This document shows, in pieces, positions 1 to 9,499 of a stretch of 39,765 bases of DNA. Numbering within the stretch: the first letter of the stretch is position 1; the number at the start of each line of letters is the position of its first letter. Origin of the DNA: an uncultured Lachnospiraceae bacterium (lineage in GTDB: Bacteria; Bacillota; Clostridia; Lachnospirales; Lachnospiraceae); the NCBI GenBank assembly GCA_946534785.1, contig CAMNCY010000004.1:1-39765 (forward strand), given 5' to 3'. The translations under genes and the position numbers were made by a program. Under the pieces are notes generated by a model that was given only the letters and a program-made list of their open reading frames with translations, searched no databases and was not told where the DNA came from.

Positions 1-52
1 CCCGACCTACCGCTTAGGAGGCGGTCGCTCTATCCAACTGAGCTACGCAGAC
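1..52 (-). tRNA. tRNA-Arg (anticodon CCT), 3' part truncated by window edge
   Basis: Reverse complement reads GTCTGCG-TA-GCTCAGTTGGATAGAGC-G-ACCGC-CTCCTAA-GCGGT: acceptor 5' strand, D-arm, and 5-bp anticodon stem with 7-nt loop and CCT anticodon. T-arm and 3' acceptor lie outside the window. Confidence 0.93.
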
Positions 53-147
53 ACTTTATTATTACACGGTCTTTTCGGCTGTGCAGGGTTGATTATACTA
101 CGAACCTTCCGTTTTTGAAAGATACCGGAAAGAAATTTCCCCGAAAC

Positions 148-156
148 TGTTATAAT
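148..156 (+). promoter_or_regulatory. extended -10 promoter element (TGTTATAAT) upstream of rhodanese gene
   Basis: TG-T-TATAAT at 148-156, about 78 bp upstream of the likely start at 234; no good -35 needed for the extended -10 class. Confidence 0.45.
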
Positions 157-233
157 GTAGGTGCCGGTCCCCGCTAAGCAGAAGAATGCAGGCAGACGGC
201 GGTGTCTGTAAATCGTATAACAGGGAGGTCAGG

Positions 234-554
234 ATGGGTCTTTTCGGTTTTCCCAAAAGAGAAGATGTAAACGAGGGCGTAAAGAAGTTCCATGATACGC
301 CTGGCGCGGTACTGCTGGATGTACGCACGCAGAAGGAGTATGCGCGCGGCCATATTCCGGGAAGCATCAATGTGGATGTATACCTGATCGGCAGGGTAAA
401 GGAGGCTGTCCCGGATAAGGACACGCCGGTCTTTGTATACTGCCAGAGCGGCGTTCGAAGCGCCGAGGCGGTAAAAGCCATGAAGGAGATGGGATACACG
501 AATGCCGTCAGTATCGGCGGGATCGGCAGCTACAGGGGAAGTATTGAGAAGTAG
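234..554 (+). CDS. rhodanese-like domain protein
   Basis: LLDVRTQKEYARGHIPGSINV ... VYCQSGVRSAEAV matches the rhodanese active-site loop (CQSGVRS). ORF track starts at 186, but AGGGAGG SD precedes ATG at 234. Confidence 0.88.
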   Translation: MGLFGFPKREDVNEGVKKFHDTPGAVLLDVRTQKEYARGHIPGSINVDVYLIGRVKEAVPDKDTPVFVYCQSGVRSAEAVKAMKEMGYTNAVSIGGIGSYRGSIEK

Positions 555-563
555 GACATCCGG

Positions 564-1112
564 ATGAATATTACGGTATATCTCGGGTCCGGTTTCGGAC
601 GGGGAGACATTTATATAAACGCGGCAAAGGAACTGGGCAGCTGGATCGGTTTGAACGGGCACCGGCTCATATACGGCGGCAGCAATGTCGGCCTGATGGG
701 AATTCTTGCGGAGGCGGTACTTAAGGCCGGCGGAGAAGTCATCGGGATCGAACCGGAGTTTTTGATCAAGCGCTGTGTCCAGCACGAGGGACTGACCCGG
801 CTGATCAGCGTGCCGACAATGCAGGAGAGGAAGAAACTGATGCTGGAGATGGGAGAGGTGTATGTGGCATTTCCCGGCGGCATTGGTACACTCGAGGAGT
901 TTTCGGAAGCGATCTGCAGGGAGAAACTCGGGATCAGCGACCGCAAGTGTATCCTTTATAACCTGCATGGGTACTATGAGCCAATGAAAGCAGTCTTTGA
1001 CCGTATGCTGGAGGAAGGCTTTATAACGCCGGAGGACAGGGAAAGGCTGCATTTTGCGGATACGCTGAAGGAGCTGGAAAGCTTTATCGCCTCGGAGAAC
1101 AGTATCGGATGA
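564..1112 (+). CDS. LOG family protein (TIGR00730-type Rossmann fold; cytokinin riboside 5'-monophosphate phosphoribohydrolase-like)
   Basis: Motif AFPGGIGTLEEFSEA and N-terminal YLGSGFG / IYGGSNVGLMG typical of LOG/lysine decarboxylase-like fold. Confidence 0.9.
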   Translation: MNITVYLGSGFGRGDIYINAAKELGSWIGLNGHRLIYGGSNVGLMGILAEAVLKAGGEVIGIEPEFLIKRCVQHEGLTRLISVPTMQERKKLMLEMGEVYVAFPGGIGTLEEFSEAICREKLGISDRKCILYNLHGYYEPMKAVFDRMLEEGFITPEDRERLHFADTLKELESFIASENSIG

Positions 1113-2848
1113 TCAGTGTCATTCTTATCTGGGCGGGGATCTTCCTGACGGTATTCCCTGCCGGAACGGCTATCCTGGTGCTCACGGAGCGCCTTAGCGG
1201 CCGCACATCAGAGATATCATCGGTCTATACGCTGCGCGGCAGTATTGCGGCGGGGCTTTGTTTTGCTGCGGTCTATGCGCAGACGTTCAGTCTGTTCCAC
1301 GGTGTGGGAGCCGGAGCCTTCGTTCTTCTGCTGGTCCTGAACGGAGCGGCCTTCTGCTTCTTTTTCAAAGAGTGCAGGTCTCTGTTATTCCGTTCTCTGC
1401 AAGGCAGTGTGCAGGGCAGTGCGCAGGGAAAGGGCGGCCGCCTTCACATCTGTATCCGGATCGTTTCCGTATGCCTTCTGATCCTTCTTGCCGCCCTTCT
1501 GACTTCCACGGGATATATGCATTATGACAGTGACCTTTACCATGCCCAGACGATCCGCTGGATCGAAGAATACGGCGCAGTGAAGGGGCTTGCCAATCTT
1601 CACAGCCGTCTTGGCTACAACAGCGCGGCGCTTGTCCTGTCGGCACTGTATTCCTTTTTCTATATAGGCGGGCAGTCTTATCATGCAGTCAACGGGTTTC
1701 TGGCGCTGGTGCTCCTTCTGGAGAGCCTGGAGATCCGAACCCTTTTTACGGAGAGACGAAACGCTGAAGCGGCAGACTTCGGACGCCTTTCCGCCCTCTA
1801 TTATCTTTTTACGGTCTCGGACGAGATCATGGCGCCTGCGACCGACTATACGATGGCGCTGGTGACGTTCTATCTGGTCATACGGTACCTTGTCTATGCG
1901 GGGGAACGGCAGAAAGAGCCCGAAGACAGAAATGCCTTCATCCGGTTTTCCCTTCTTGCGGTGCTTGCTGTGTTCTGCGTGAGCATGAAGCTCTCCGCAG
2001 CACTCCTCCTTCTTGTCACTGTTTATCCCGTATACCTGATGATCCGGGACGGAAAAGCATCAAAGATCCCGCTGTTTCTTGTCATGGGGATCCTTGTCCT
2101 CCTTCCGTTCCTGATAAGGAACGTGATCCTGACGGGGTATCTTGCCTATCCCTTCCCGGGTATCGATCTTTTCGACGTTCCCTGGAAGGTGCCCGCCGGC
2201 GCGGCGCTTGGAGATGCGCGGGAGATCATGGTGTGGGGAAGAGGATATTCTGACCCGCGGTTATACGATCTTTCCATCCGGGCGTGGGGGCCTGCGTGGT
2301 TTTCGGCCTTATCCGGGACGGATAAGCTCTTTGTCGCGGCGGATATCGCGGCGATCCCTGTCTGCTGCCTGTGGTTTATTGCAGAGTTTCGGAAGAAGCG
2401 GGCAAGGCTGTCCCTGTTTGTGATCTGGGCGACCCTCGGCGCCTGCGTTCTTTTCTGGCTCCTGACATCGCCCCTGATCCGCTACGGCTGCGTATTCGTC
2501 TACAGCTTTGCGCTGGTAAGCGCCGGCATGATCGCCGTTCCCCTTCTGGAAAACAGGGCATTTTGGCAAAGCGCCCTGAAAGTGCTGGTGCTCCTGTTCC
2601 TTCTGTATAAAGTCCTGGCGGTCGGCCGGCAGGAGCTGCGCTTTCCCTTTGAAAAATACCTCATCACGCAGCAGGATTACGGACACTACACCGTGCGGGA
2701 ATACGAGGTGGACGGCCATACGTTTTATTACCCGGAGGGGACAGATCAGTGCGGATATGATGCTTTTCCTTCCTCCCCGACGAATCGGAGCGGCAAGATC
2801 TCACTTCTCGGAGCGGATATCGAAGACGGATTCCGCGCCCTGGACTGA
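1109..2848 (+). CDS. large polytopic membrane protein, GT-C/glycosyltransferase-like
   Basis: 579 aa, many hydrophobic segments; early extracytoplasmic HYDSDLYHAQTIRWIEEYG motif resembling GT-C acidic loop; overlaps upstream stop by 4 nt. Confidence 0.6.
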   Translation: MISVILIWAGIFLTVFPAGTAILVLTERLSGRTSEISSVYTLRGSIAAGLCFAAVYAQTFSLFHGVGAGAFVLLLVLNGAAFCFFFKECRSLLFRSLQGSVQGSAQGKGGRLHICIRIVSVCLLILLAALLTSTGYMHYDSDLYHAQTIRWIEEYGAVKGLANLHSRLGYNSAALVLSALYSFFYIGGQSYHAVNGFLALVLLLESLEIRTLFTERRNAEAADFGRLSALYYLFTVSDEIMAPATDYTMALVTFYLVIRYLVYAGERQKEPEDRNAFIRFSLLAVLAVFCVSMKLSAALLLLVTVYPVYLMIRDGKASKIPLFLVMGILVLLPFLIRNVILTGYLAYPFPGIDLFDVPWKVPAGAALGDAREIMVWGRGYSDPRLYDLSIRAWGPAWFSALSGTDKLFVAADIAAIPVCCLWFIAEFRKKRARLSLFVIWATLGACVLFWLLTSPLIRYGCVFVYSFALVSAGMIAVPLLENRAFWQSALKVLVLLFLLYKVLAVGRQELRFPFEKYLITQQDYGHYTVREYEVDGHTFYYPEGTDQCGYDAFPSSPTNRSGKISLLGADIEDGFRALD

Positions 2849-2859
2849 CTGGACAGAAG

Positions 2860-4707
2860 ATGAATATTTTAAATCTGGAACATGTAAGCAAAAAATATGT
2901 ATCAAAGGAGATCCTTACCGACGTGACGATCGGGATCGAGGATACCGACAGGATCGGTGTTGTCGGCATCAACGGCACGGGAAAATCAACGCTCCTTTCC
3001 GTCATCGCGGGCCGCGAGGAGCCGGATGAGGGCAAGGTCGTGACCAGGACCGGGCTCAGGATCTCGAGTCTTCTGCAGGAGCCTTCCTTTGACGATGAAA
3101 AAACAGTGCTGGAAAACATCGCCGACGCCGTCCGCGGCCGCGATGCGTACTGGAATACGGAAGGGGAAGTGAGCCTGATGCTGCAGCGCTTCGGGATCGA
3201 GGATACCGGCGTCTCCCCGAAGGTGCTCTCCGGCGGACAGAAGAAGCGTGCGGCGCTTGTGGCAGCTGTTCTGACGCCCTGTGACCTTTTGGTCCTGGAT
3301 GAGCCGACGAACCATCTGGACCTGGACATGATCCTCTGGCTCCAGGAATATCTCCGGAACTTCAAAGGCGCGCTGGTTCTGGTGACCCATGACCGGTATT
3401 TTCTCGACAGCGTTACGACGCAGACGATCGAGCTGGACCGGGGCAGGGCCTACCGGTATGATGGCGGATACAGTGAGTACCTTGCCATGAAGCAGGAGCG
3501 GCTGGACTATGCCCTTGCCGCGGAGCGCAAGATGGCGGCGCTTTACCGCCAGGACCTGGAATGGATGATGCGGGGCGCAAGGGCCCGTTCCACCAAGCAG
3601 AAGGCGCACATCCAGCGCTTCGAAGCCCTGCGGGACCGGGAGAAGATCATAGAAGAGCGGCAGGTGGAGCTTTCTTCCCTGCCTTCCCGTCTCGGGAACC
3701 GGGTCATTGAACTGGAGCACCTGGGGGCCGGCTACGGGGATACGCTTTTATTCCATGACTTCAGTTATCTTTTCGGAAAAACAGACAGGATCGGGATCAT
3801 CGGAAAGAATGGCTGCGGAAAGTCCACGCTCCTAAAGTGCATTGCCGGCATGATCCCGCCCTCCGAGGGGAGCGTATCGATCGGGCAGACGGTGCAGATC
3901 GGGTTCTTCAGGCAGGAGAACGAGATCCCGGACATGTCGCAGCGGGTGATCGATTACATCCGGGAGACGGCGGAATATATCCGGACTTCGGAGGGACTTG
4001 TCAGTGCGGCATCCATGTGCGAGCGGTTCCTGTTCAGCCCGGAGATGCAGTATGCTCCCGTGGGAAAGCTTTCCGGCGGCGAAAGGCGGCGCCTGTGCCT
4101 TCTGAAGGTCCTGATGGAGAATCCCAATGTCCTCATCCTGGATGAGCCGACCAATGACCTGGATATCCAGACGCTGCAGATCCTGGAGGATTACCTGGAT
4201 CATTTCGTGGGCGTCGTGATCACGGTCAGCCATGACCGGTATTTCCTGGACCGTGTCGTAACGAGGATCTTTTATTTTGAAGAAGGCGGCAGTATCGGAA
4301 GGAGCGAAGGCGGCTACAGCGATTACGCGGCGCGCTCCCAAAATGCGCCGGATGCCGGCAGGGCCGTCGAGAGCGCCCGAAAGGTAAAGGAGAGCGCAAG
4401 GGGGCAGGAGGCGCCGGATGCCGGGACGAAGGGCGATTCTTCGAAAAAGGACCGGGGCGGCTCATCCGCGCGGGTGAAAAAACGCCTTTCCTATAAGGAA
4501 CAGAAAGAGTACGATACCATCGAGGGAGAGATCGAAAAGATGGAGGAGAGGATCCGCGCGATCGATCTTGAGATGGCGGAGGTTTCTTCGGATTATACAA
4601 AGCTGCAGGCTCTTTCGGAAGAAAGAGACCTGCTGGTACGAACGGTGGACGAGAGGACGGAACGGTTCCTCGAGCTTCAGGACCTTCTGGATTCTTTTTC
4701 CGGATAA
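2860..4707 (+). CDS. ABC-F family ATP-binding protein (Uup/YdiF-like, duplicated ABC domains plus C-terminal coiled coil)
   Basis: Two Walker A (GINGTGKST, GKNGCGKST), two signature motifs (LSGGQKKR, LSGGERRR), two Walker B (LLVLDEPTNHLD, VLILDEPTNDLD), no TM segments, C-terminal charged coiled coil. Confidence 0.95.
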   Translation: MNILNLEHVSKKYVSKEILTDVTIGIEDTDRIGVVGINGTGKSTLLSVIAGREEPDEGKVVTRTGLRISSLLQEPSFDDEKTVLENIADAVRGRDAYWNTEGEVSLMLQRFGIEDTGVSPKVLSGGQKKRAALVAAVLTPCDLLVLDEPTNHLDLDMILWLQEYLRNFKGALVLVTHDRYFLDSVTTQTIELDRGRAYRYDGGYSEYLAMKQERLDYALAAERKMAALYRQDLEWMMRGARARSTKQKAHIQRFEALRDREKIIEERQVELSSLPSRLGNRVIELEHLGAGYGDTLLFHDFSYLFGKTDRIGIIGKNGCGKSTLLKCIAGMIPPSEGSVSIGQTVQIGFFRQENEIPDMSQRVIDYIRETAEYIRTSEGLVSAASMCERFLFSPEMQYAPVGKLSGGERRRLCLLKVLMENPNVLILDEPTNDLDIQTLQILEDYLDHFVGVVITVSHDRYFLDRVVTRIFYFEEGGSIGRSEGGYSDYAARSQNAPDAGRAVESARKVKESARGQEAPDAGTKGDSSKKDRGGSSARVKKRLSYKEQKEYDTIEGEIEKMEERIRAIDLEMAEVSSDYTKLQALSEERDLLVRTVDERTERFLELQDLLDSFSG

Positions 4708-4731
4708 TCAGTAAGAGCAAGGAAGAGAATT

Positions 4732-5598
4732 ATGACAATTGGAGACAGGATAGCATCAAGACGGACGGAGCTGGGAATTTCACAGCAGGAACTTGCCGCA
4801 AAACTTCATGTGCCGAAGAAGACCCTGATCCGCTGGGAAAAGAACGCCGAAGAGCCGGGGCTGAGCATCCTCCGCATCATCTGCGCGCAGCTTCAGATGA
4901 GCATCACCGAATTCCTGGAGGAGGATGCGGTGCAGGCTGCCTGGCAGCTGAAGGACCAGCTGTTTTCCGAAGAGCATATGTATAAGCGGATCGAGACCTT
5001 TGCACGGGAGGAGGGGCTTGTGCAGACGCAGAAGGCGCTTCCCTGCATGCGGCTGTGCCATGAAGGGCAGACCCGCAAACGCAACTGGTTCTCGGATGCG
5101 AAGGTGCCGTACATCGTGCATCCCCTGATGCTCGCCTGTCATGCACATGCACTGGGGATCGGGACGGACGAAGTCCTGGCGGCCTGTCTTCTCCATGACG
5201 TTCTGGAGGACTGCGGCGCACAGCGGGACGACCTGCCGGTCTCGGACAGGGTGAAGGATGCGGTCGAGCTTCTCACCTTCCGGGAGACGGAGGGGGAGAG
5301 CAGCGAGGAAGCGCATACGCAGTATTACCGGAGGATGCGGACGGATCCCATTGCCTGCATCGTGAAGGCACTGGACCGGTGCAATAATATCTCCACGATG
5401 GCGGCGAGTTTTTCCAGGCCGCGCCTGATCGAATACATTGATGAAACGCAGAAGTATATCCTGCCGCTTCTGGACTATATCAAGACGGAGTATCCCCTGT
5501 ATTACGACGCAATCTATGTCATCAAGTACCATATCCTGAGCATCCTGGAGACACAAAAGAATATGATCATGAAGACGGCGGACGCAGGGAAGGAATGA
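4732..5598 (+). CDS. XRE-type HTH protein fused to RelA/SpoT-like HD hydrolase domain
   Basis: N-term IGDRIASRRTELGISQQELAAKLHVPKKTLIRWE (XRE HTH); C-term VPYIVHPLMLACHAHALGIGTDEVLAACLLHDVLEDCG with HD and ED motifs and DPIACIVKALDRCNN resembling the SpoT KLADRLHN segment. Confidence 0.85.
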   Translation: MTIGDRIASRRTELGISQQELAAKLHVPKKTLIRWEKNAEEPGLSILRIICAQLQMSITEFLEEDAVQAAWQLKDQLFSEEHMYKRIETFAREEGLVQTQKALPCMRLCHEGQTRKRNWFSDAKVPYIVHPLMLACHAHALGIGTDEVLAACLLHDVLEDCGAQRDDLPVSDRVKDAVELLTFRETEGESSEEAHTQYYRRMRTDPIACIVKALDRCNNISTMAASFSRPRLIEYIDETQKYILPLLDYIKTEYPLYYDAIYVIKYHILSILETQKNMIMKTADAGKE

Positions 5599-5615
5599 TC
5601 CGCAGCAGGTGACAG

Positions 5616-6788
5616 ATGGGAAACTTTATCGATTATCTGGAATGGAGAGGCGACCTGTCTCTGGACAGGGACCCTTTTAACGAGGTAGACGGGCTGCTTA
5701 TGGCCTGTCTTTCCTATGTCCGGCTGGACGGGATCGTACCGGGCATCGGAGAAGGCGAGATCACGGTCTATGAAGCTTCGGAAGCGTTCTTCCGGCGGTA
5801 TTCTGCCGAGGAACTTGCAAAGGACCGGTCCTTTATTTCCGACATGCCCCGGATTCTGGAGAAAGCGGCCGAAACGGAGCGGTTCCGGGAGGTGAGGCTC
5901 CGGAATTATGTGAATGAGATCGACCCTGCAAAGGAGCTGCAGTTCAGTGCCCTGGAGGTGGTCCTGCCGGACGGGACCGTCTACATTTCGATCCGGGGAA
6001 CGGATGATACCATCGTGGGCTGGAAGGAAGACTTCAATATCAGTTTCAAGGAGGTCCCCGCGGAAAAAGAAGCGGTCCGCTACCTGAAGGAAGTCTGCCG
6101 GGACGGGACCTGTCCCATAAGGATCGGCGGCCATTCCAAAGGCGGGCATCTTGCCGTGTTCGCGGCAGCTCTGGCACCGCCTGCGATCCGCAGCAGGATC
6201 AGTGCCGTGTATGATTATGACGGTCCCGGGTTTGACGCACCGTTCCTGCAGAAAAAGAGCGTAAAGGCGCTGGATGGCATCATGCACCGGTTTGTCCCGG
6301 AATCGTCGGTCGTGGGGATCCTTCTGAAGCACCGTACACCCCCGGTCTACATCCGCAGCTCCGAAAAAGGCCCGCTGCAGCACAATGCCTTCTCCTGGCA
6401 GGTACTGGGGACCCGGTTCAGGACAGAGAAGGAACTCAGCCCGGGCGGAAAGGTATTCGATGATGCCATCAATACCTGGATCGATGAAATCGATGAGAAA
6501 GAGCGGCAGCTCTTTATCGATGATTTCTTCTCGGTCCTGGAAGCACCGGGAGCGGAGACTCTGACAGACCTGCAGAACGGAGGGATCCGGACGCTCCAGG
6601 CCATGACGAAAAAGCTCCGGGAACTCAGGCCCGCAACGCGGGAGAAAATGGAGAAGCTTCTGAAGATCCTGTTCCAGGAATGGGCAGGGCAGGCAGTAAC
6701 AAGGGCCGTTAACGCTGCGGCAGCCTATGAGGCCGCGCACGGAAAATTCAGCTTAAAGAGGAAAAAGGATGAAGACAAACTTCAATAA
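5616..6788 (+). CDS. DUF2974 / Mbeg1-like alpha/beta-hydrolase-fold protein
   Basis: GGHSKGGHLAVFAA nucleophile-elbow-like motif and ISIRGTDDTIVGWKEDFN lipase-like strand; N-term NFIDYLEWRGDLSLDRDPFNEVDGLL typical of the family. Confidence 0.8.
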   Translation: MGNFIDYLEWRGDLSLDRDPFNEVDGLLMACLSYVRLDGIVPGIGEGEITVYEASEAFFRRYSAEELAKDRSFISDMPRILEKAAETERFREVRLRNYVNEIDPAKELQFSALEVVLPDGTVYISIRGTDDTIVGWKEDFNISFKEVPAEKEAVRYLKEVCRDGTCPIRIGGHSKGGHLAVFAAALAPPAIRSRISAVYDYDGPGFDAPFLQKKSVKALDGIMHRFVPESSVVGILLKHRTPPVYIRSSEKGPLQHNAFSWQVLGTRFRTEKELSPGGKVFDDAINTWIDEIDEKERQLFIDDFFSVLEAPGAETLTDLQNGGIRTLQAMTKKLRELRPATREKMEKLLKILFQEWAGQAVTRAVNAAAAYEAAHGKFSLKRKKDEDKLQ

Positions 6789-7857
6789 GGAAGACACACA
6801 GCTGCATGTCGGGATCCTGGGGTGCGGACAGATCAACCAGGCGGCGCATTTCATCGGCACCTTAAAATCGAGAAATGTCCACCTGACCGCGATCTGCGAC
6901 GTGGCCGAGGACCTTCTCGGAAAAATGGCCGCCATGTTTGAGCCGGACAGGATCTATACGGATTATGATGAAATGCTGGCCGATCCGGAGGTCGAGGCGG
7001 TGATCGTCGGCATCGGAGACCAGTTCCATATCCCCATGGCGAAAAAAGCCGTACTGGCGGGAAAACATGTTTTCGTGGAAAAGCCGATGGGCGTTTCCAT
7101 TGAGGAATGCGAAGAACTCAAGCAGCTGGCCGCCGAAAAGGGTGTCGTCCTGCAGGTCGGGCACATGAAGCGCTTTGATGAGGGACTCCAGTTCGCAAAG
7201 CAGTTCATTGAGGAAAAACTGGATACGCCCACGACCTACAAGGGATGGTACTGCGACAGCATCGGCCGCTATACGCTGACGGACAACTGGCAGCCGGTGA
7301 TCTATTCCAGCGATAAGGCAAGGAAGCCTGCCGGGAATCCGAAGGCGATCCTGGATCACTATTATCTCCTGGGGCACGGAAGCCATCTGTTCGATACGGC
7401 CCTGTACCTGATGGGCCCCATCGAAAGAGTCAGCGCCCGTTACGTCCATAAGGAAAAACAGCACTCCTGGCTGATCGACTGCGATTTTGCAAACGGTGCG
7501 ATCGGGAATCTGTCCCTGATCGTGGCGATCGCCCAGGACTGGCACGAAGGGTGCGAGGTCTACGGGACCGGCGGCACGGTCTTTGCTAAGACCTTTAATC
7601 CGTGGGAATTCCGTTCCTCCGAGGTGGACTGTTTTGATGCAAAGACGCAGTGCACCGTCCGTCCGGCAGCTTTTGACGGCCAGTTCTACCGGAGGGAGCT
7701 GGAAGGCTTTGCCGATACGATCCTGCACGGCGCTCCCCAGACCGGCGCCAATGCGGATGACGGCATGATGGTCATGCGGGCACTGATCGCGACCTATGAA
7801 TCGGTCCATAAGGACGGCGCCTGGATCAGGCTGGATGAGGTACAGGGAGGACTCTGA
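6769..7857 (+). CDS. Gfo/Idh/MocA family oxidoreductase
   Basis: VGILGCGQINQAAHF nucleotide-binding start, HVFVEKPMGVSIEECEEL, MKRFDEG; overlaps upstream CDS by 20 nt. Confidence 0.93.
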   Translation: MKTNFNKEDTQLHVGILGCGQINQAAHFIGTLKSRNVHLTAICDVAEDLLGKMAAMFEPDRIYTDYDEMLADPEVEAVIVGIGDQFHIPMAKKAVLAGKHVFVEKPMGVSIEECEELKQLAAEKGVVLQVGHMKRFDEGLQFAKQFIEEKLDTPTTYKGWYCDSIGRYTLTDNWQPVIYSSDKARKPAGNPKAILDHYYLLGHGSHLFDTALYLMGPIERVSARYVHKEKQHSWLIDCDFANGAIGNLSLIVAIAQDWHEGCEVYGTGGTVFAKTFNPWEFRSSEVDCFDAKTQCTVRPAAFDGQFYRRELEGFADTILHGAPQTGANADDGMMVMRALIATYESVHKDGAWIRLDEVQGGL

Positions 7858-8681
7858 TGAAGATCGGCATTTTCAGCAGGACATATGATACGAAGACGGC
7901 GGAGGAGACCTTCCGGCAGCTTTCCCGGGACGGGATCTTCCATACCCAGTTCAATTTCCAGAGCTGCGGCCTTACGCCGACACCGGACGAGGTGCCGGAG
8001 GAGGTCCTTGCATCGATCCGCCGGGCAGCGGATACATACGGGATCACGATCGATGCCCTGACCGGGACCTTCAACATGATCGATCCCGATGAAGAAGAAA
8101 GGGAAGCCGGAATCCGCCAGTTCGAAAAACAGTGCCGGTGGGCCCATGCCCTGGGGATCCCGGTGGTGACGCTCTGCACGGGCTCGAAGAATCCCCGCAG
8201 CAAGTGGGAATGGGATGATGCGAATCTTTCCGCTTCCTCCTGGGAGGACCTTCGAAGGACCACGGACCGGCTGATCCGCTTTGCCCAGGACAGCGATGTG
8301 GTGCTGGGCGTCGAAACGGAGGCCAGCAACGTGGTCTGCACGGCGGAAAAGGCAAGGCGTTTCCTGGATGAGACCGGCGATCCGCATCTTAAGATCATCA
8401 TGGACGGCGCAAACCTGTTCCATCCGGGAGAGACGGGAAGGATGCGGCAGATCCTGGAGGAAGCCTTCTCACTTCTCGGGAAGGATATCGTGATCGCCCA
8501 TGCCAAGGACCTTGCGGATTCTTATGACCTGAAATTTGTGGCAGCGGGGGAAGGCTGTCTTGATTTCCCGTATTATATTGACCTTCTGAAACAATACGGC
8601 TACGACGGAGCCCTCATCATGCACGGCCTTTCGGCGGAGCAGGTGCACAAGAGCAAAGCATTCCTGGAAGGACTGCTGTGA
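7857..8681 (+). CDS. sugar phosphate isomerase/epimerase (AP endonuclease 2 TIM-barrel family)
   Basis: KIGIFSRTYDTKTAEETFRQLSRDGIFHTQFN ... VETEASNVV ... HAKDLADS pattern of the xylose isomerase-like TIM barrel; 1-nt overlap with upstream stop. Confidence 0.88.
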   Translation: MKIGIFSRTYDTKTAEETFRQLSRDGIFHTQFNFQSCGLTPTPDEVPEEVLASIRRAADTYGITIDALTGTFNMIDPDEEEREAGIRQFEKQCRWAHALGIPVVTLCTGSKNPRSKWEWDDANLSASSWEDLRRTTDRLIRFAQDSDVVLGVETEASNVVCTAEKARRFLDETGDPHLKIIMDGANLFHPGETGRMRQILEEAFSLLGKDIVIAHAKDLADSYDLKFVAAGEGCLDFPYYIDLLKQYGYDGALIMHGLSAEQVHKSKAFLEGLL

Positions 8682-8692
8682 GAGGAGAAGGG

Positions 8693-9499
8693 ATGGCGTA
8701 CAGCACATTTATACATAACGGACGAAAACTGGAGTACCTTACTGCCGGCGAGGGACAGCCGGTAGTCTTTCTGCACGGACTTGGCGGTTCGATCCTCCAG
8801 ATGACGTCCGCCTTCGACCTGCCGGAGGGGGTCCGCGGGATCTATCTGAACCAGCAGGGACACGGTGAGAGTGATTTTGACCCGGAGCACTTTGATTTTG
8901 ATACCATGGGAGATGACACAGCGGCGCTGCTTGCCCGTCTTGGCGTAAAAAAAGCCGTTTTCGCGGGAATCTCCATGGGCGCCGCGGTCTCTCTCAACAT
9001 TGCGGTCCGCTATCCGCAGCTTGTGGAAAAACTTTTCCTTGTCAGGAATGCCTGGACGGATCAGCCGATGTCGCAGGCTGTGCAGACGGCATACCGGGAT
9101 CTCGGGCTTGCCCTGAAGGAAAAAGACGAAGAGCTGTTCTGGAATTCCGAAGGCGGAAAGATCGTAAAGGGCCTTGGCTCCGCCTATTCCGAGGGGGCCT
9201 TTTCGGGTCCCTTTAAAGAGACGCCGCAGCTTACAAACTGGCAGAAGTTCCTGCTCCTGCCTCCCTCTGCGCCGGTACGGAGCGTCTCCGAGATCGAAGC
9301 ACTGAAGGTCCCGGCCGTTGTCATTGCCTGCCGGGGCGACTTCTGCCATCCTTTTGAGATGGGAGAGTATATGAAGGAGCACCTTGACGGAGCGGTGCTG
9401 TACGAGATCCCCGGAAAAGATGTCGACGCGGCGGAGCATAAGAGACTTTCGAACAGGTACTTCAGGGAATTTCTGGCCGGAAGTGAGAGACCGGAATGA
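8693..9499 (+). CDS. alpha/beta hydrolase
   Basis: PVVFLHGLGGS oxyanion motif, AGISMGAAVSLNIA nucleophile elbow (GISMG); AGAGGAGAAGGG SD before ATG 8693 (track start 8678 is an upstream GTG). Confidence 0.9.
   Translation: MAYSTFIHNGRKLEYLTAGEGQPVVFLHGLGGSILQMTSAFDLPEGVRGIYLNQQGHGESDFDPEHFDFDTMGDDTAALLARLGVKKAVFAGISMGAAVSLNIAVRYPQLVEKLFLVRNAWTDQPMSQAVQTAYRDLGLALKEKDEELFWNSEGGKIVKGLGSAYSEGAFSGPFKETPQLTNWQKFLLLPPSAPVRSVSEIEALKVPAVVIACRGDFCHPFEMGEYMKEHLDGAVLYEIPGKDVDAAEHKRLSNRYFREFLAGSERPE

Noticed and set aside
98-499. 133-aa minus-strand ORF near the tRNA
   Set aside because: Mostly antisense to the rhodanese gene; no recognisable domain.
5514-6740. 408-aa minus-strand ORF opposite the DUF2974-like gene
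   Set aside because: Shadow ORF of a supported CDS with no recognisable domain.
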